Positions 52,678 through 62,072 of a stretch of DNA of 64,000 nt are shown piece by piece (within the stretch, counting starts at the first letter, position 1; the number at the start of each line of letters is the position of its first letter). The stretch spans positions 248,001 to 312,000 of the forward strand of contig JAEPQB010000001.1 of the NCBI GenBank assembly GCA_017640725.1, in the 5' to 3' direction. The translations under genes were made by a program, and so were the position numbers. Origin of the DNA: Kordiimonadaceae bacterium (GTDB lineage: Bacteria; Pseudomonadota; Alphaproteobacteria; Sphingomonadales; Kordiimonadaceae). The notes below the pieces were generated by a model, which saw only the letters and a list, made by a program, of their open reading frames with translations, was not told where the DNA came from and searched no databases.

Positions 52678-53573
52678 CAGTTTTCCCCCCGCGCTGCATC
52701 AATGGCTGCCTTTGTGATCACCCAAGTGGTCTCGTTTGGGCGATCATCATCCAGGGGCGGCGGCGCCAAAAACTTCGGATAATTGGCCTTCATCTCCGAC
52801 AGGAGCGGCTCCGGGATATCATCCACCGTATTGACCCGCGCACCAATAACCGATGTGAACATGACGCCAAGACGGTCGCCCATTTTCATCCACGGCAACC
52901 AGTCCGCCACCCTTGTCCAGCTATAAGTGTAGCGACTGAGCTTCATATTGTTGCGGTCTAGAACCTCGTCTTCATAAGCATAATTGTTGAACATTTCCAT
53001 CGCGTGATACGTGCCGCCCACATACTCCTGATATTCACCACCCAACGGATTTTTGTAGAATAGCGGGATATTGAACGACGTGATCACGCGCCCGTTTTTG
53101 AACAAGCCATCAAATTCAATCGGTGAGCCGTCTTCACGGTAAACATGGATTGGACGACGCATGTTCACGGGGTCGTTCGCCACATGGATGACATCCACAG
53201 TTTCCCCATTCCAAGGGTTTTCCCAAGTGCGCAGCACTTCGTTGGTTTCGGGGTCCAGATACAGCATCACTTCGCGGCTGACACTTCTAAAGCCCTTGCC
53301 ACGCTCAGGGTCCATCAGGTCTTTGCATTGGCGCACGTTCACGCCGACCAAGTTGAAGAGGATGCGGTCCCTCTCTCCTTCAACCCGGCTATACATTTTG
53401 CCTTCGAAATAGCCGTAAGTGACGTCGCCTTCCGTGCGGGAGCACAAAAACTTGCGCTGCACTTCAAGCGCGTCTTCCGGCACGCTGATATCCAGCCTGT
53501 CTTGTTGTGCTTGCGCACCCGGCATGACTGCCGCGGCGCAGCCCAGCAGCAGGCCGCTCAATAGATGTTTCAT
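52677..53573 (-). CDS. Exported DUF1838 family protein, copy 2
   Basis: The 298-aa paralogue of the next gene shares SVSREVMLYLDPETNEVLRTWENPWNGETVDVIHVANDPVN and the LLSxEMKxNYPKFLAPPP region, so the two are tandem duplicates. The signal peptide is MKHLLSGLLLGCAAAVMPGAQAQ. I use ATG 53573 with GAGGGGAT upstream; the longer frame to 53648 overlaps the preceding gene. The strong conservation of the central block suggests a shared ligand-binding or catalytic core. Confidence 0.9.
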   Translation of the reverse strand: MKHLLSGLLLGCAAAVMPGAQAQQDRLDISVPEDALEVQRKFLCSRTEGDVTYGYFEGKMYSRVEGERDRILFNLVGVNVRQCKDLMDPERGKGFRSVSREVMLYLDPETNEVLRTWENPWNGETVDVIHVANDPVNMRRPIHVYREDGSPIEFDGLFKNGRVITSFNIPLFYKNPLGGEYQEYVGGTYHAMEMFNNYAYEDEVLDRNNMKLSRYTYSWTRVADWLPWMKMGDRLGVMFTSVIGARVNTVDDIPEPLLSEMKANYPKFLAPPPLDDDRPNETTWVITKAAIDAARGEN

Positions 53574-53607
53574 GGTTATCCCCTCTCTCCTCACTCTCTG
53601 TGCCGCC

Positions 53608-54492
53608 CTACATCTCCGGGCGGGCTTTGTCTCTCGGTGTGATTGCACAGTTCACCAACATCCAGCGCAGGTTGTAGCCAAGCCGCTCCGCGCTTGGCTC
53701 CGTGAAGGTGTATGGGTGCGATTTAGTGCTGCCATCCGGCATGCGTTCGCTCGCATAAAGCACCAGGGAATTACGATTGAAATTGCCGTTGTTTTCATTG
53801 AGCACATGCCATGTGATGGCTTGAAGCGTCAGGCCAATTTCACGCTTTTCTTCGCCGCGCGTGGTGAACCAATGGGTCTTGCCTTTGTCATGCAGCGTGA
53901 TGTTGTCATAACGCTCAAACGGTATGTCGCGACCGCCGCTCACGCCCGGCAGATCAGCGTAGCAATGAAACTCACGCGCGCGCTCGTACCAATAGGGCTC
54001 TGCTTTGCTGGCCACTTCGACCCACACTTCTTTGCGGGACACCTGCATGCCAGTAAAGCCAAGACTGTCGCAGCCAGAGCCGACGGCGGCACCATCATAA
54101 TGTTCAGCACGACGCTTGAAGCGGATTTCGCAGTCTTCAATTGTCGCGCCCTCGCCGTTAGCAAGTTTTGCCGTCAACTCCTGATCCGTCGGGCCGGGAA
54201 CCAAAGACATTTGGTAGCTGGATTCCTTGCCCGCAAAGGTGCCCACTAGCGAGAAGCTGTGCGGTGCTTCAAGGCGTTCAATCTGGAATTCTTCGCGGCC
54301 ATGGCGCTCCGCTTCTACTATACCACGGCGCGCATCAAACAGAGCCTGATTGGCGCTGCTATATATGCCCGGCAAAAGCTCGCTCAAAACAAGCAGATTG
54401 CGCTCGCCAGGTGTGCTGTCCTGGCCCTGCGCCATAGCGCCCGTTGAGGCAGCCATCGCCACCAAAGCCGTGAAAATTTTGGATCGTTTCAT
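53608..54492 (-). CDS. Exported CpeT/CpcT-like protein
   Basis: The 294-aa protein has a signal peptide (MKRSKIFTALVAMAASTGAMAQ). The CpeT-like layout is seen in LLVLSELLPGIYSSANQALFD, the paired cysteines in IEDCEIRFKRRAEHYDGAAVGSGCDS and the following YWYERAREFHC. CpeT/CpcT proteins attach bilins in cyanobacteria, but non-photosynthetic members have unknown roles and probably bind a small hydrophobic ligand. Assignment is by pattern and moderate in confidence. It lies 34 bp before DUF1838 copy 2 in the operon. Confidence 0.65.
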   Translation of the reverse strand: MKRSKIFTALVAMAASTGAMAQGQDSTPGERNLLVLSELLPGIYSSANQALFDARRGIVEAERHGREEFQIERLEAPHSFSLVGTFAGKESSYQMSLVPGPTDQELTAKLANGEGATIEDCEIRFKRRAEHYDGAAVGSGCDSLGFTGMQVSRKEVWVEVASKAEPYWYERAREFHCYADLPGVSGGRDIPFERYDNITLHDKGKTHWFTTRGEEKREIGLTLQAITWHVLNENNGNFNRNSLVLYASERMPDGSTKSHPYTFTEPSAERLGYNLRWMLVNCAITPRDKARPEM

Positions 54493-54537
54493 TTGCTTCC
54501 CCCACTGATGGCAGGAAGCAAATGCAGGCGATTGCCG

Positions 54538-56253
54538 CTACTGCGTTTGTGCAGTTTCCTTCCAACCAAGCCAACCTGGTCCCCGAAGCGCTCGGCCGGG
54601 CCGAGCGCCCGTATGGTCACCGTCTTTGAGGACCTGAATACCATTTACCCATACATCATTTACGCCGGTGGAATATTGATGTGGATCATCGAAGGTGGAA
54701 TGATCCTGGATGGTTTCGGGGTCAAAGATCACGATGTCGGCGAAATAGCCCTCCTGAAGGCGCCCACGTTCCCTGAGCTTGAGGTTTTCAGCCGGCAAGC
54801 TGGTCATTTTTCGCACTGCTTCGCCAACCGTCAGGATGCCATCTTCCCGAACATATTTTGCGAAGACACGCGCAAAGTTCCCATATGCGCGCGGATGTGC
54901 GCCGCTCAGCGTAAAGGGTGGGTTGGGCGCTGGTGCGCCCGCGTCAGAGCCAAAGCTCATGTACGGCAAAGCGATCTTCTTGCGAATATTCTCTTCGGAC
55001 ATGATGAAGTAAGCCGTACCAACCCGGCTGCCGTCCTCTATCACCAGATCCATCGCCGTTTCTATTGGCCCTTTGCCGCGCATGGCCGCAACTTCAGCAA
55101 GCGATTTGCCGGTGAGCGGCTTGAGCGCTTCATTCTTGAAGCCAATCAGCAGCAGTTTGTCGGCCCCTCCTGCCGCCAAATAGAGGTTTTCCCACGCCTG
55201 CGGCGTTGCGATTTCAACAATCAGTTGCTCGCGGATCAGAGGATCCTTGAGCCGCTCCGCCCAGGCTTCATAGCCACCCTCCTGCACCCATGGCGGCATC
55301 ATGGCGTCGAGGCCGGTTGCGCCAGCAGTGTAGCTATACATGTCTGTTGTAATGGCAAGCCCTTCAGCGCGCGCCGCTTCAATTTTGGCAATCACCCGGT
55401 CCATCTTGGGCCAGTTCTGGGTGCCTGCTGCTTTCAGGTGGTATATTTCAGCCGGCGCACCGCTTTCCCGCGCAATCGTGATCAATTCATCCACCGCCTC
55501 TTCGAAGCGGTCTCCTTCACTGCGCAGGTGGGAAATATACATACCACCATACTCCGAAGCCGTTTGCATAAGGGCAATCAATTCATCCGTTTCCGCATAG
55601 GCTGCCGGCGCATAAATGAGCGACGAGCCAACACCAAGCGCGCCTTCTTCCATGGCCTCTGCCACAAGCGCTTTCATTTTAGTCAGTTCTTCTTCGCTCG
55701 GAGCGCGGTTTTCATAGCCCAGAACCGACACGCGGGCGGTGGTTGCCCCCATGAAAGACGCAACGTTGGGCGATACGCCCCTGTTTTCCAGATACTCGAG
55801 ATAGCCGCCCAGTGTGGTCCACTCGATTGGGTACTTGATGTCACCCTGCCGCGACTCTGCATATTCTTTCATCTCAGGTTTTACCGGACCCCAAGAAACA
55901 CCCTCACCAAAGACTTCTGTTGTAACACCCTGGCGGATATCACTTTCGCCGTTGCCGTCTTCGATCAATGTTTCAACCGCCCAGCTGAGAACATTAATGA
56001 ACCCTGGCGCAACAGCTTTTCCGCTCGCATCTACATATGTGTCGGCAGTTGCGAGCGACAGATCCCCTACTGCCGCAATCCGGTCGTCAGAGATGGCGAT
56101 ATCTACTTGCTGACCGCCCCCTCCTGATCCGTCGTAGACAACGCCATTGGTGATGATCACGTCATACTTGGGAACGGGCTCGACGCCGAGCTGGAAGTAG
56201 GCAATTGCAGCAACGGCCATCAGGCCAAAAATCGCTAACAGTGTACGTTTCAT
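54538..56253 (-). CDS. D-aminoacylase-type amidohydrolase lacking HxH and Cys metal ligands
   Basis: The 571-aa protein has an N-terminal membrane anchor or signal (LLAIFGLMAVAAIAYF). The amidohydrolase frame is clear (YDVIITNGVVYDGSGGGGQQVDIAISDDRIAAVGDL; YISHLRSEGDRFEEAVDELI; MSFGSDAGAPAPNPPF; SLPAENLKLRERGRLQEGYFADIVIFDPETI). The usual GFIDxHxH is GFINVLSW (84-91), and the GNCG Cys ligand is replaced by FGEGVS (115-120). It may hydrolyse an amide using one metal or none, and may use Glu117. ATG 56253 follows AGGGA; it heads the four-gene operon. Confidence 0.85.
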   Translation of the reverse strand: MKRTLLAIFGLMAVAAIAYFQLGVEPVPKYDVIITNGVVYDGSGGGGQQVDIAISDDRIAAVGDLSLATADTYVDASGKAVAPGFINVLSWAVETLIEDGNGESDIRQGVTTEVFGEGVSWGPVKPEMKEYAESRQGDIKYPIEWTTLGGYLEYLENRGVSPNVASFMGATTARVSVLGYENRAPSEEELTKMKALVAEAMEEGALGVGSSLIYAPAAYAETDELIALMQTASEYGGMYISHLRSEGDRFEEAVDELITIARESGAPAEIYHLKAAGTQNWPKMDRVIAKIEAARAEGLAITTDMYSYTAGATGLDAMMPPWVQEGGYEAWAERLKDPLIREQLIVEIATPQAWENLYLAAGGADKLLLIGFKNEALKPLTGKSLAEVAAMRGKGPIETAMDLVIEDGSRVGTAYFIMSEENIRKKIALPYMSFGSDAGAPAPNPPFTLSGAHPRAYGNFARVFAKYVREDGILTVGEAVRKMTSLPAENLKLRERGRLQEGYFADIVIFDPETIQDHSTFDDPHQYSTGVNDVWVNGIQVLKDGDHTGARPGRALRGPGWLGWKETAQTQ

Positions 56254-56384
56254 AGCAAATCCCTTCGTGCTCGGCTTCTGTGGAACTCTATCGTTCAACA
56301 AATTTCGGAACAAGTGAAAGCCATTAAAGGTTTCCTTAAGGCAATTAGGACAGAATGTCGCACTCAAGCCCAAGTTTGGAAAAC

Positions 56385-56398
56385 TTGACTGTTATCAA
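56385..56398. promoter_or_regulatory. FNR box TTGAC-TGTT-ATCAA upstream of ompW
   Basis: The dyad extends to ACTTGAC...ATCAAGT and is centred about 64 bp before the ompW start. OmpW genes are known FNR targets in enterobacteria, which supports the call. Confidence 0.65.
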
Positions 56399-56455
56399 GT
56401 GGGGGTCGGAATCCATTTTCTATGAAGAGCAAATCTCAAGGAATGAGGAACCGAC

Positions 56456-57076
56456 ATGAAACTAACTAAAGCAATTATGTGCGCTGCCGCACTTTTTGGT
56501 GCTTCCGTCTCTGCAACCGCTCAGGACGGTCCATGGCAAATTCGAGTGCGGGCAATTGATATCGTGCCAGACGAGAGCAGCACAGTTTCAATCGGTGGTG
56601 AGGCGCGGGTTGATACGGCTATTATGCCAGAGGTTGATATCACCTACTTCTGGTCAGAGAATTTCGCGACCGAGCTCATTTTAGCCACCACCAAACACAA
56701 TACATCGGCGCGTGGCACAGCGCTCGGTGACCTAAGCCTCGGTGATGTGTGGGTACTGCCACCAACCCTCACGTTCCAGTATCACGCCAACCCAGGCGGG
56801 AAAGTGCGTCCCTATTTGGGTGCGGGTGTGAACTACACGATTTTTTACAATGATGATCCAGGTGATGTGGGGTCCATCAAATACGAAGATGGCTTCGGGT
56901 TTGCACTGCAGGCTGGTGTAGATATTGACATCAACAATGACAGCGGCTGGTTTTTCAATGCGGACGTCAAGCGCATTTGGCTCAATACCGATGTTGAAAT
57001 CAATGGCGGCGCCGTGACCGCTGATGTTGACCTGAACCCTTGGGTGTTTGGTATTGGCTTCGGGAAACGTTTTTAG
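56456..57076 (+). CDS. ompW: OmpW family outer-membrane protein
   Basis: The 206-aa protein has a signal peptide (MKLTKAIMCAAALFGASVSATAQ) and the OmpW pattern: WQIRVRAIDIVPDESSTVS, MPEVDITYFWSENFATELILATTKHN, LPPTLTFQYHANPGGKVRPYLGAGVNYTIFYND, and a C-terminal strand ending GFGKRF. OmpW forms an 8-stranded barrel that passes small hydrophobic compounds and responds to oxygen and stress. GGAATGAGGAACC precedes ATG. The FNR box upstream suggests anaerobic control. Confidence 0.94.
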   Translation: MKLTKAIMCAAALFGASVSATAQDGPWQIRVRAIDIVPDESSTVSIGGEARVDTAIMPEVDITYFWSENFATELILATTKHNTSARGTALGDLSLGDVWVLPPTLTFQYHANPGGKVRPYLGAGVNYTIFYNDDPGDVGSIKYEDGFGFALQAGVDIDINNDSGWFFNADVKRIWLNTDVEINGGAVTADVDLNPWVFGIGFGKRF

Positions 57077-57116
57077 CATTACTGATATCGAGGGGAGGCG
57101 CGATTGTTTCGCGCCG

Positions 57117-57144
57117 AAAGGCCCGGTTCGCCGGGCCTTTTTTT
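57117..57144. terminator. Strong terminator between ompW and glgB
   Basis: GGCCCGG-TTCG-CCGGGCC has a UUCG tetraloop and is followed by seven Ts; AAA on the other side gives some bidirectional ability for the convergent glgB. Confidence 0.92.
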
Positions 57145-57153
57145 ATCCAACGA

Positions 57154-59355
57154 CTATTCTGGCTGATGAGTAAACACGACGGTCGCGAGTGGCGGGATGG
57201 TCATCATCAAACTATAGGGTTTGATATGCCAAGGGATGTTTTCAGCCTCCATACCGCCGTGGTTGCCGACACCAGAGCCGCCATAAAAGTGCGAATCTGT
57301 ATTCATCACTTCGCGCCAATACCCGCCGTAAGGCACACCGATCCGGTACCCTTCACGCGGCAGGGGCGAGAAGTTGCAAACGACAAGGCATGGATTGCTG
57401 CCGTTCTCGCCCCAGCGCATAAACGATAGAATATTATCCTCTGATGCGCCGCCATCAATCCATTCAAAGCCTGAGGCTTCGCAGTCACGCTCATGAAGTG
57501 CCGGGTTGTTACGGTACAAACCATTCAAGTCTTTGATGAGCGTGTGAATATTGCGGTGATCCGGGTCATCCATCAAATGCCAATCAAGGCTCCGGTCGGC
57601 ATTCCACTCTCGCGTTTGCGCAAACTCACCGCCCATGAACAGCAGTTTTTTGCCGGGATGCGTCCACATAAAACCATAATAGGCGCGCAAATTTGCAAAT
57701 TGCTGCCACCGGTCACCCGGCATACGGTCGAGAAGCGAGCCTTTTCCATGCACAACTTCATCATGGCTGAGCGGCAAAATATAGTTTTCTGAAAAGGCGT
57801 AATCGATACCAAACGTCATCTGGTGATGATGATGTTTGCGGTGAACTGGTTCTTTGCTCATGTATTCGAGCGTGTCATTCATCCAGCCCATATTCCATTT
57901 GAAACCAAAGCCCAATCCGCCAGAGCTCGTTGGCGACGAAACGCCCGGCCATGCCGTCGATTCTTCCGCAATAGTGATGATGCCGTCGTTGAGCGCATAG
58001 GCGCGCTCATTCATGCGCTGCATCATGCCTATAGCTTCATAATTTTGGTTGCCGCCATGCTCGTTTGGCAGCCACTCACCTTCTTTACGGCTATAATCGA
58101 GGTATAGCATGGAGGCTACGGCATCGACCCGCAAACCATCCAGATGATATTCCTCAAGCCAAAAGTGCGCATTGCTAACCAGATAATTCTGAACCTCACG
58201 CCGCCCAAAGTTGAAGATCAGGGTATTCCAGTCTGGATGAAAACCGCGCCGCCGGTCTGCATGCTCGTAAAGATGAGTGCCATCAAAATGTGCAAGGCCA
58301 TGTTCATCTGAAGGGAAATGGCCCGGCACCCAGTCAAGAATTACACTCAACTCGGCCTGGTGGCAGGCATCCACAAACGCCTTAAAGTCCTTGGGCGTAC
58401 CAAACCGACGGGTCGGTGCATAAAGTCCCACCGGCTGATACCCCCACGAGCCGTCAAACGGGTGCTCGGTGATCGGCAGCAATTCGATATGCGTGAAGCC
58501 CAGCTCCTTAACATATGGGATCAGGCGTTTTGCCAATTCGGCATAGTCCAAAAACAGTTCACCATTTTCACCAGCGCGCTGCCATGACCCAAGATGAACT
58601 TCGTAAACTGACACTGGCGCAGCCCGGTGCTGGCGCTCACCCCGCGTTGAAATCCATTCGGCGTCAGACCACTCGTAATCATCAATTTTTCTGACCACAG
58701 AGGCCGTATTGGGGCGAAACTCCGCGCCAAAGGCATACGGATCCGCCTTTAGAGGCAACTGCGCCCCACTTGCATCAAACACGCAGTATTTATAGTGGGC
58801 ACCGTCTTTAATCTCTGGGATGAAAATCTCCCAAATGCCGCTTGAGCCGCGATTGCGCATTACATGCTGGCTGTTGTTCCAGTGATTAAACTCACCGACA
58901 ACCGCAACCCGGCTGGCATTGGGTGCCCAAACGGCAAAGCGAACACCAATTGTGCCACTTATAGATAGTAAATGAGCACCAAAGCATTCGAACGCTCGCT
59001 CGTGCGTACCTTCCGACAATAGATGCACATCCAAATCGCTCAAGAGCGGGCCAAAACAATATGGGTCCAAATAATCCCAGGTGTTTTCGCCATCAGACGC
59101 TGACAAACGGTAACCGGACTTAGCCTTTGACGCCGCAAGCTGGCCCTCGAACAGGCCGGACTCATGGATTTTAGTGAGTGACGCCACAGGCTTTTGGCCT
59201 TTTGGTGTAAACACATCAACCGAGATGGCACCGGGCGCCATGGTGCGAATAACGGTGGATTTGCCAAGAACATGTCTGCCCAGGCGCGAGAACGGGTCGC
59301 CGTGTGTGCCGGTCGCGAGCGCGTCAATTTCCTGCGCGTCCAGTGTCGCCTTCAT
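57154..59355 (-). CDS. glgB: GlgB, 1,4-alpha-glucan branching enzyme
   Basis: The 733-aa product introduces alpha-1,6 branches into glycogen. An N-terminal CBM48 (RFAVWAPNASRVAVVGEFNHWNNSQHVMRNRGSSGIWEIFIPE) precedes the GH13 barrel, with DGLRVDAVASMLY (nucleophile Asp), IAEESTAWP (acid Glu) and LPLSHDEVVHGKGSL (third Asp). ATG 59355 follows GGGGGAC; ATG 59385 is possible. It lies 38 bp after glgP in the same operon. Confidence 0.97.
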   Translation of the reverse strand: MKATLDAQEIDALATGTHGDPFSRLGRHVLGKSTVIRTMAPGAISVDVFTPKGQKPVASLTKIHESGLFEGQLAASKAKSGYRLSASDGENTWDYLDPYCFGPLLSDLDVHLLSEGTHERAFECFGAHLLSISGTIGVRFAVWAPNASRVAVVGEFNHWNNSQHVMRNRGSSGIWEIFIPEIKDGAHYKYCVFDASGAQLPLKADPYAFGAEFRPNTASVVRKIDDYEWSDAEWISTRGERQHRAAPVSVYEVHLGSWQRAGENGELFLDYAELAKRLIPYVKELGFTHIELLPITEHPFDGSWGYQPVGLYAPTRRFGTPKDFKAFVDACHQAELSVILDWVPGHFPSDEHGLAHFDGTHLYEHADRRRGFHPDWNTLIFNFGRREVQNYLVSNAHFWLEEYHLDGLRVDAVASMLYLDYSRKEGEWLPNEHGGNQNYEAIGMMQRMNERAYALNDGIITIAEESTAWPGVSSPTSSGGLGFGFKWNMGWMNDTLEYMSKEPVHRKHHHHQMTFGIDYAFSENYILPLSHDEVVHGKGSLLDRMPGDRWQQFANLRAYYGFMWTHPGKKLLFMGGEFAQTREWNADRSLDWHLMDDPDHRNIHTLIKDLNGLYRNNPALHERDCEASGFEWIDGGASEDNILSFMRWGENGSNPCLVVCNFSPLPREGYRIGVPYGGYWREVMNTDSHFYGGSGVGNHGGMEAENIPWHIKPYSLMMTIPPLATVVFTHQPE

Positions 59356-59393
59356 ACTGCGTCCCCCACCCTGATGTTGCTTCAAGCCCTAGC

Positions 59394-61838
59394 CTACTTG
59401 GGCAGCGCGTCCCAGATTTGTTCCGCGTAGCTACGGATCGTGCGATCAGCCGAGAACCAACCCATGTTGGCTGTGTTCAATATCGCCTTGGTATGCCAGG
59501 TTTTTTCATCCGCAAATACGCTATCAACATGACGCTGCATTTGCCAGTATGCGTCAAAATCTGGTGTTACCTGGAAATAGTCATGGGCGAGGATGTTATC
59601 GACAATGCCAGCAAAACGCTCTGTATCACCATGCGAGTAGAAGCCGCTGGAAAGCTGGGTGACAACCTCTTGCAATCGCGGCGTTTCGGAAACCGTGACC
59701 CAAGGCTGAGCGTGGCTGCGCTGGCGCTCGGCAACTTCATGCGCCTTCATGCCGAAGATGAAGATATTGTCTTCACCCACATGTTCCATGATCTCAACAT
59801 TGGCGCCGTCGAGGGTGCCTATGGTGAGAGCACCATTGAGCGCAAACTTCATGTTGCCGGTGCCAGACGCTTCAAATCCTGCCGTTGAAATCTGTTCCGA
59901 CAGATCAGCGGCGGGGATCAACTCCTCAGCGGCAGACACATTATAGTTCGGCAAAAATACGACTTTCAGAAGGTCACCCACATCAGCATCATTATTGATC
60001 AGCTCCGCCACATCGTTGATCATTTTAATGATCAATTTCGCCAATGAATAACTTGGCGCCGCCTTGCCGGAGAATATCTTGACGCGCGGCTGCCATCCTG
60101 CGCCCGGGTCAGCCTTGATCGCGTTATAGAGCGCCATGGTTTCAAGCGCGTTCATCAGTTGGCGCTTGTATTCGTGAATACGTTTGATCTGGATATCAAA
60201 CATAGCATTCGGATTAATCACGATGTCGGTTTGATCTTTGATGAAGGCGGCCAGATCCACTTTATTAGCAGCTTTCACGGCGGCAAACTCGTCCCGGAAA
60301 GCGGCATCGTCTGCAAATGGCACCAGTGCAGTCAACTGCTCAAGGTCATCGACCCAGCCTTCGCCGATAGTTTTGGTGATCAGGCTGGCGAGACGCGGGT
60401 TGCTCTCATAGAGCCAGCGGCGCGGCGTAATGCCGTTGGTTTGATTGAGGATGCGGTCCGGGTAGACCTCATGCAGGTCCTTGAACACGGTTTGTTTCAT
60501 CAGGTCCGTGTGCAGGGCAGAAACACCGTTTACGTGACTAGAGCCAATGAAAGCCAAATTGCCCATACGCACCCATGCGCCATCATGGTGATAGCCGATG
60601 GCCTGCATCGGTGACGGGTCTTTGTCATCGAATTTAGCGCGCACTTCGGCTGCGAACAGATTGTCAACTTCACGGATGATTTGTAGATGGCGCGGCAGAC
60701 ACCGTTCAAACAGCTCCAGCGGCCATTTCTCAAGGGCCTCAGGCAGAAGTGTATGGTTGGTGTAATGCAGCGTTTCCCGCGCAATCTCAAAGCTTTTGAC
60801 AAATTCCATGCCATGCTTGTCCACCAAAAGGCGGATCAATTCAGGTACGGCAATCGCTGGGTGTGTATCGTTGAGTTGAACCGCTGCGGCACTGCCAAGG
60901 CCTGACAAATCTTCGTGGTCCAACAAATAGCGATGCAGAATGTCTTGCAAGGAAGCCGACGTGAAAAACACTTCTTGCTTCAGGCGCAGTTCGCGGCCTT
61001 CCGGTGTGTGATCACCCGGATAAAGAACCTTGGTGATTGACTCAGCCAGCACCTGATTGCGCGCAGCCGCAATAAATTCACCTTGGTTGAACTGTTGCAG
61101 GTTCAGCACCTCGGCAGAGCGCGCAGACCAAAGGCGCAGTGTATTCACATGCTTGCCGCCCCAACCCGCGATGGGCGTATCAAACGCGCCAGCAAGAATG
61201 CGCTCGCTTGGGGTCCAGACCATCTTGCCATCATGGCCCTGGTTCACAGAGCCGCCGAACTCGATGGAGTATTCCACTTCCGGGCGCTGGAATTCCCAGC
61301 TGTTGCCGAAGATGAGCCAATCTTCCGGCTCTTCAAGCTGCCAGCCGTCCTGGAAGCTTTGGCGGAAAATCCCGTGCTCGTAGCGAATGCCGTAACCAAT
61401 GCCGGCCACGCCAACAGTGGCCATCGAATCCATAAAACAGGCTGCCAATCGACCCAAACCGCCGTTACCAAGGGCCGGGTCAGGTTCTGACTTCAGGATG
61501 GCAGACAGGTCAAAGCCAATCGAATCGAAAAACTCGCGCGCTTCATCCGTCAGGCCCATATTGGCGATGGCATCCTCGAGCAAACGCCCGATCATGAATT
61601 CCATCGACAGATAATAAACCCGCTTTTGCTTGGACTTATAAATGCGGCGGGTCGTGTCCATCCATCCATCAACCATGCGATCACGGATGGCGAGCGACAG
61701 CGCAGCGCACCAGTCACGCTTCACAGCATGTGATTGGTCCTTGCCAACTGAATAAACAAGATGTCGCAATACCGCGTCACCAAGGGGTCCTTGTTCGGTT
61801 TTAAAACCCACCGGAGAAGCTGTTTGAATTTTGGTCAT
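59394..61838 (-). CDS. glgP: GlgP, glycogen/starch phosphorylase
   Basis: The 814-aa enzyme releases glucose 1-phosphate from glycogen with pyridoxal phosphate. Marks include MEFMIGRLLEDAIANMGL, NGGLGRLAACFMDSMATVGV, TNHTLLPEALEKWP and the PLP-lysine segment EASGTGNMKFALNGALTIGTLDGANVEI. It is divergent from glgC, and the 234-bp gap between them should hold both promoters. AGGA is close to the start codon. Confidence 0.97.
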   Translation of the reverse strand: MTKIQTASPVGFKTEQGPLGDAVLRHLVYSVGKDQSHAVKRDWCAALSLAIRDRMVDGWMDTTRRIYKSKQKRVYYLSMEFMIGRLLEDAIANMGLTDEAREFFDSIGFDLSAILKSEPDPALGNGGLGRLAACFMDSMATVGVAGIGYGIRYEHGIFRQSFQDGWQLEEPEDWLIFGNSWEFQRPEVEYSIEFGGSVNQGHDGKMVWTPSERILAGAFDTPIAGWGGKHVNTLRLWSARSAEVLNLQQFNQGEFIAAARNQVLAESITKVLYPGDHTPEGRELRLKQEVFFTSASLQDILHRYLLDHEDLSGLGSAAAVQLNDTHPAIAVPELIRLLVDKHGMEFVKSFEIARETLHYTNHTLLPEALEKWPLELFERCLPRHLQIIREVDNLFAAEVRAKFDDKDPSPMQAIGYHHDGAWVRMGNLAFIGSSHVNGVSALHTDLMKQTVFKDLHEVYPDRILNQTNGITPRRWLYESNPRLASLITKTIGEGWVDDLEQLTALVPFADDAAFRDEFAAVKAANKVDLAAFIKDQTDIVINPNAMFDIQIKRIHEYKRQLMNALETMALYNAIKADPGAGWQPRVKIFSGKAAPSYSLAKLIIKMINDVAELINNDADVGDLLKVVFLPNYNVSAAEELIPAADLSEQISTAGFEASGTGNMKFALNGALTIGTLDGANVEIMEHVGEDNIFIFGMKAHEVAERQRSHAQPWVTVSETPRLQEVVTQLSSGFYSHGDTERFAGIVDNILAHDYFQVTPDFDAYWQMQRHVDSVFADEKTWHTKAILNTANMGWFSADRTIRSYAEQIWDALPK

Positions 61839-62072
61839 TATCCTACCGCCCTACTAGATACGAATTAGCCTTAAAACTGCACTTGAAAAGACAGCGTTGT
61901 CAAGCGCAGAAATCGGCGCTATTTTAGCAAACGTCCTGTTGCAGTTTTGTTTTGCATTGTTGTGAAAGCAGGCATTGAATACTGCAATATATTCATCGCT
62001 TGAAGCGCAAGGCGCCTTGAGTGACACTATTTGGAGTGGCTGCCTTGTTGGCGCCAATCGGGGGGAAAGATT
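61839..62072. promoter_or_regulatory. Divergent promoter region glgP / glgC
   Basis: The 234-bp gap is AT-rich in its middle (CAATATATTC near 61983) and should carry both promoters. No gene, hairpin terminator or shared operator dyad is seen in it. GGGGGAAAGA (about 62061-62070) is the ribosome site of glgC. Confidence 0.5.

Noticed and set aside
54493-56127. 544-aa open frame on the plus strand opposite the amidohydrolase
   Set aside because: Mirror of a clear amidohydrolase gene; Cys/His/Arg-rich nonsense sequence with no domain pattern.
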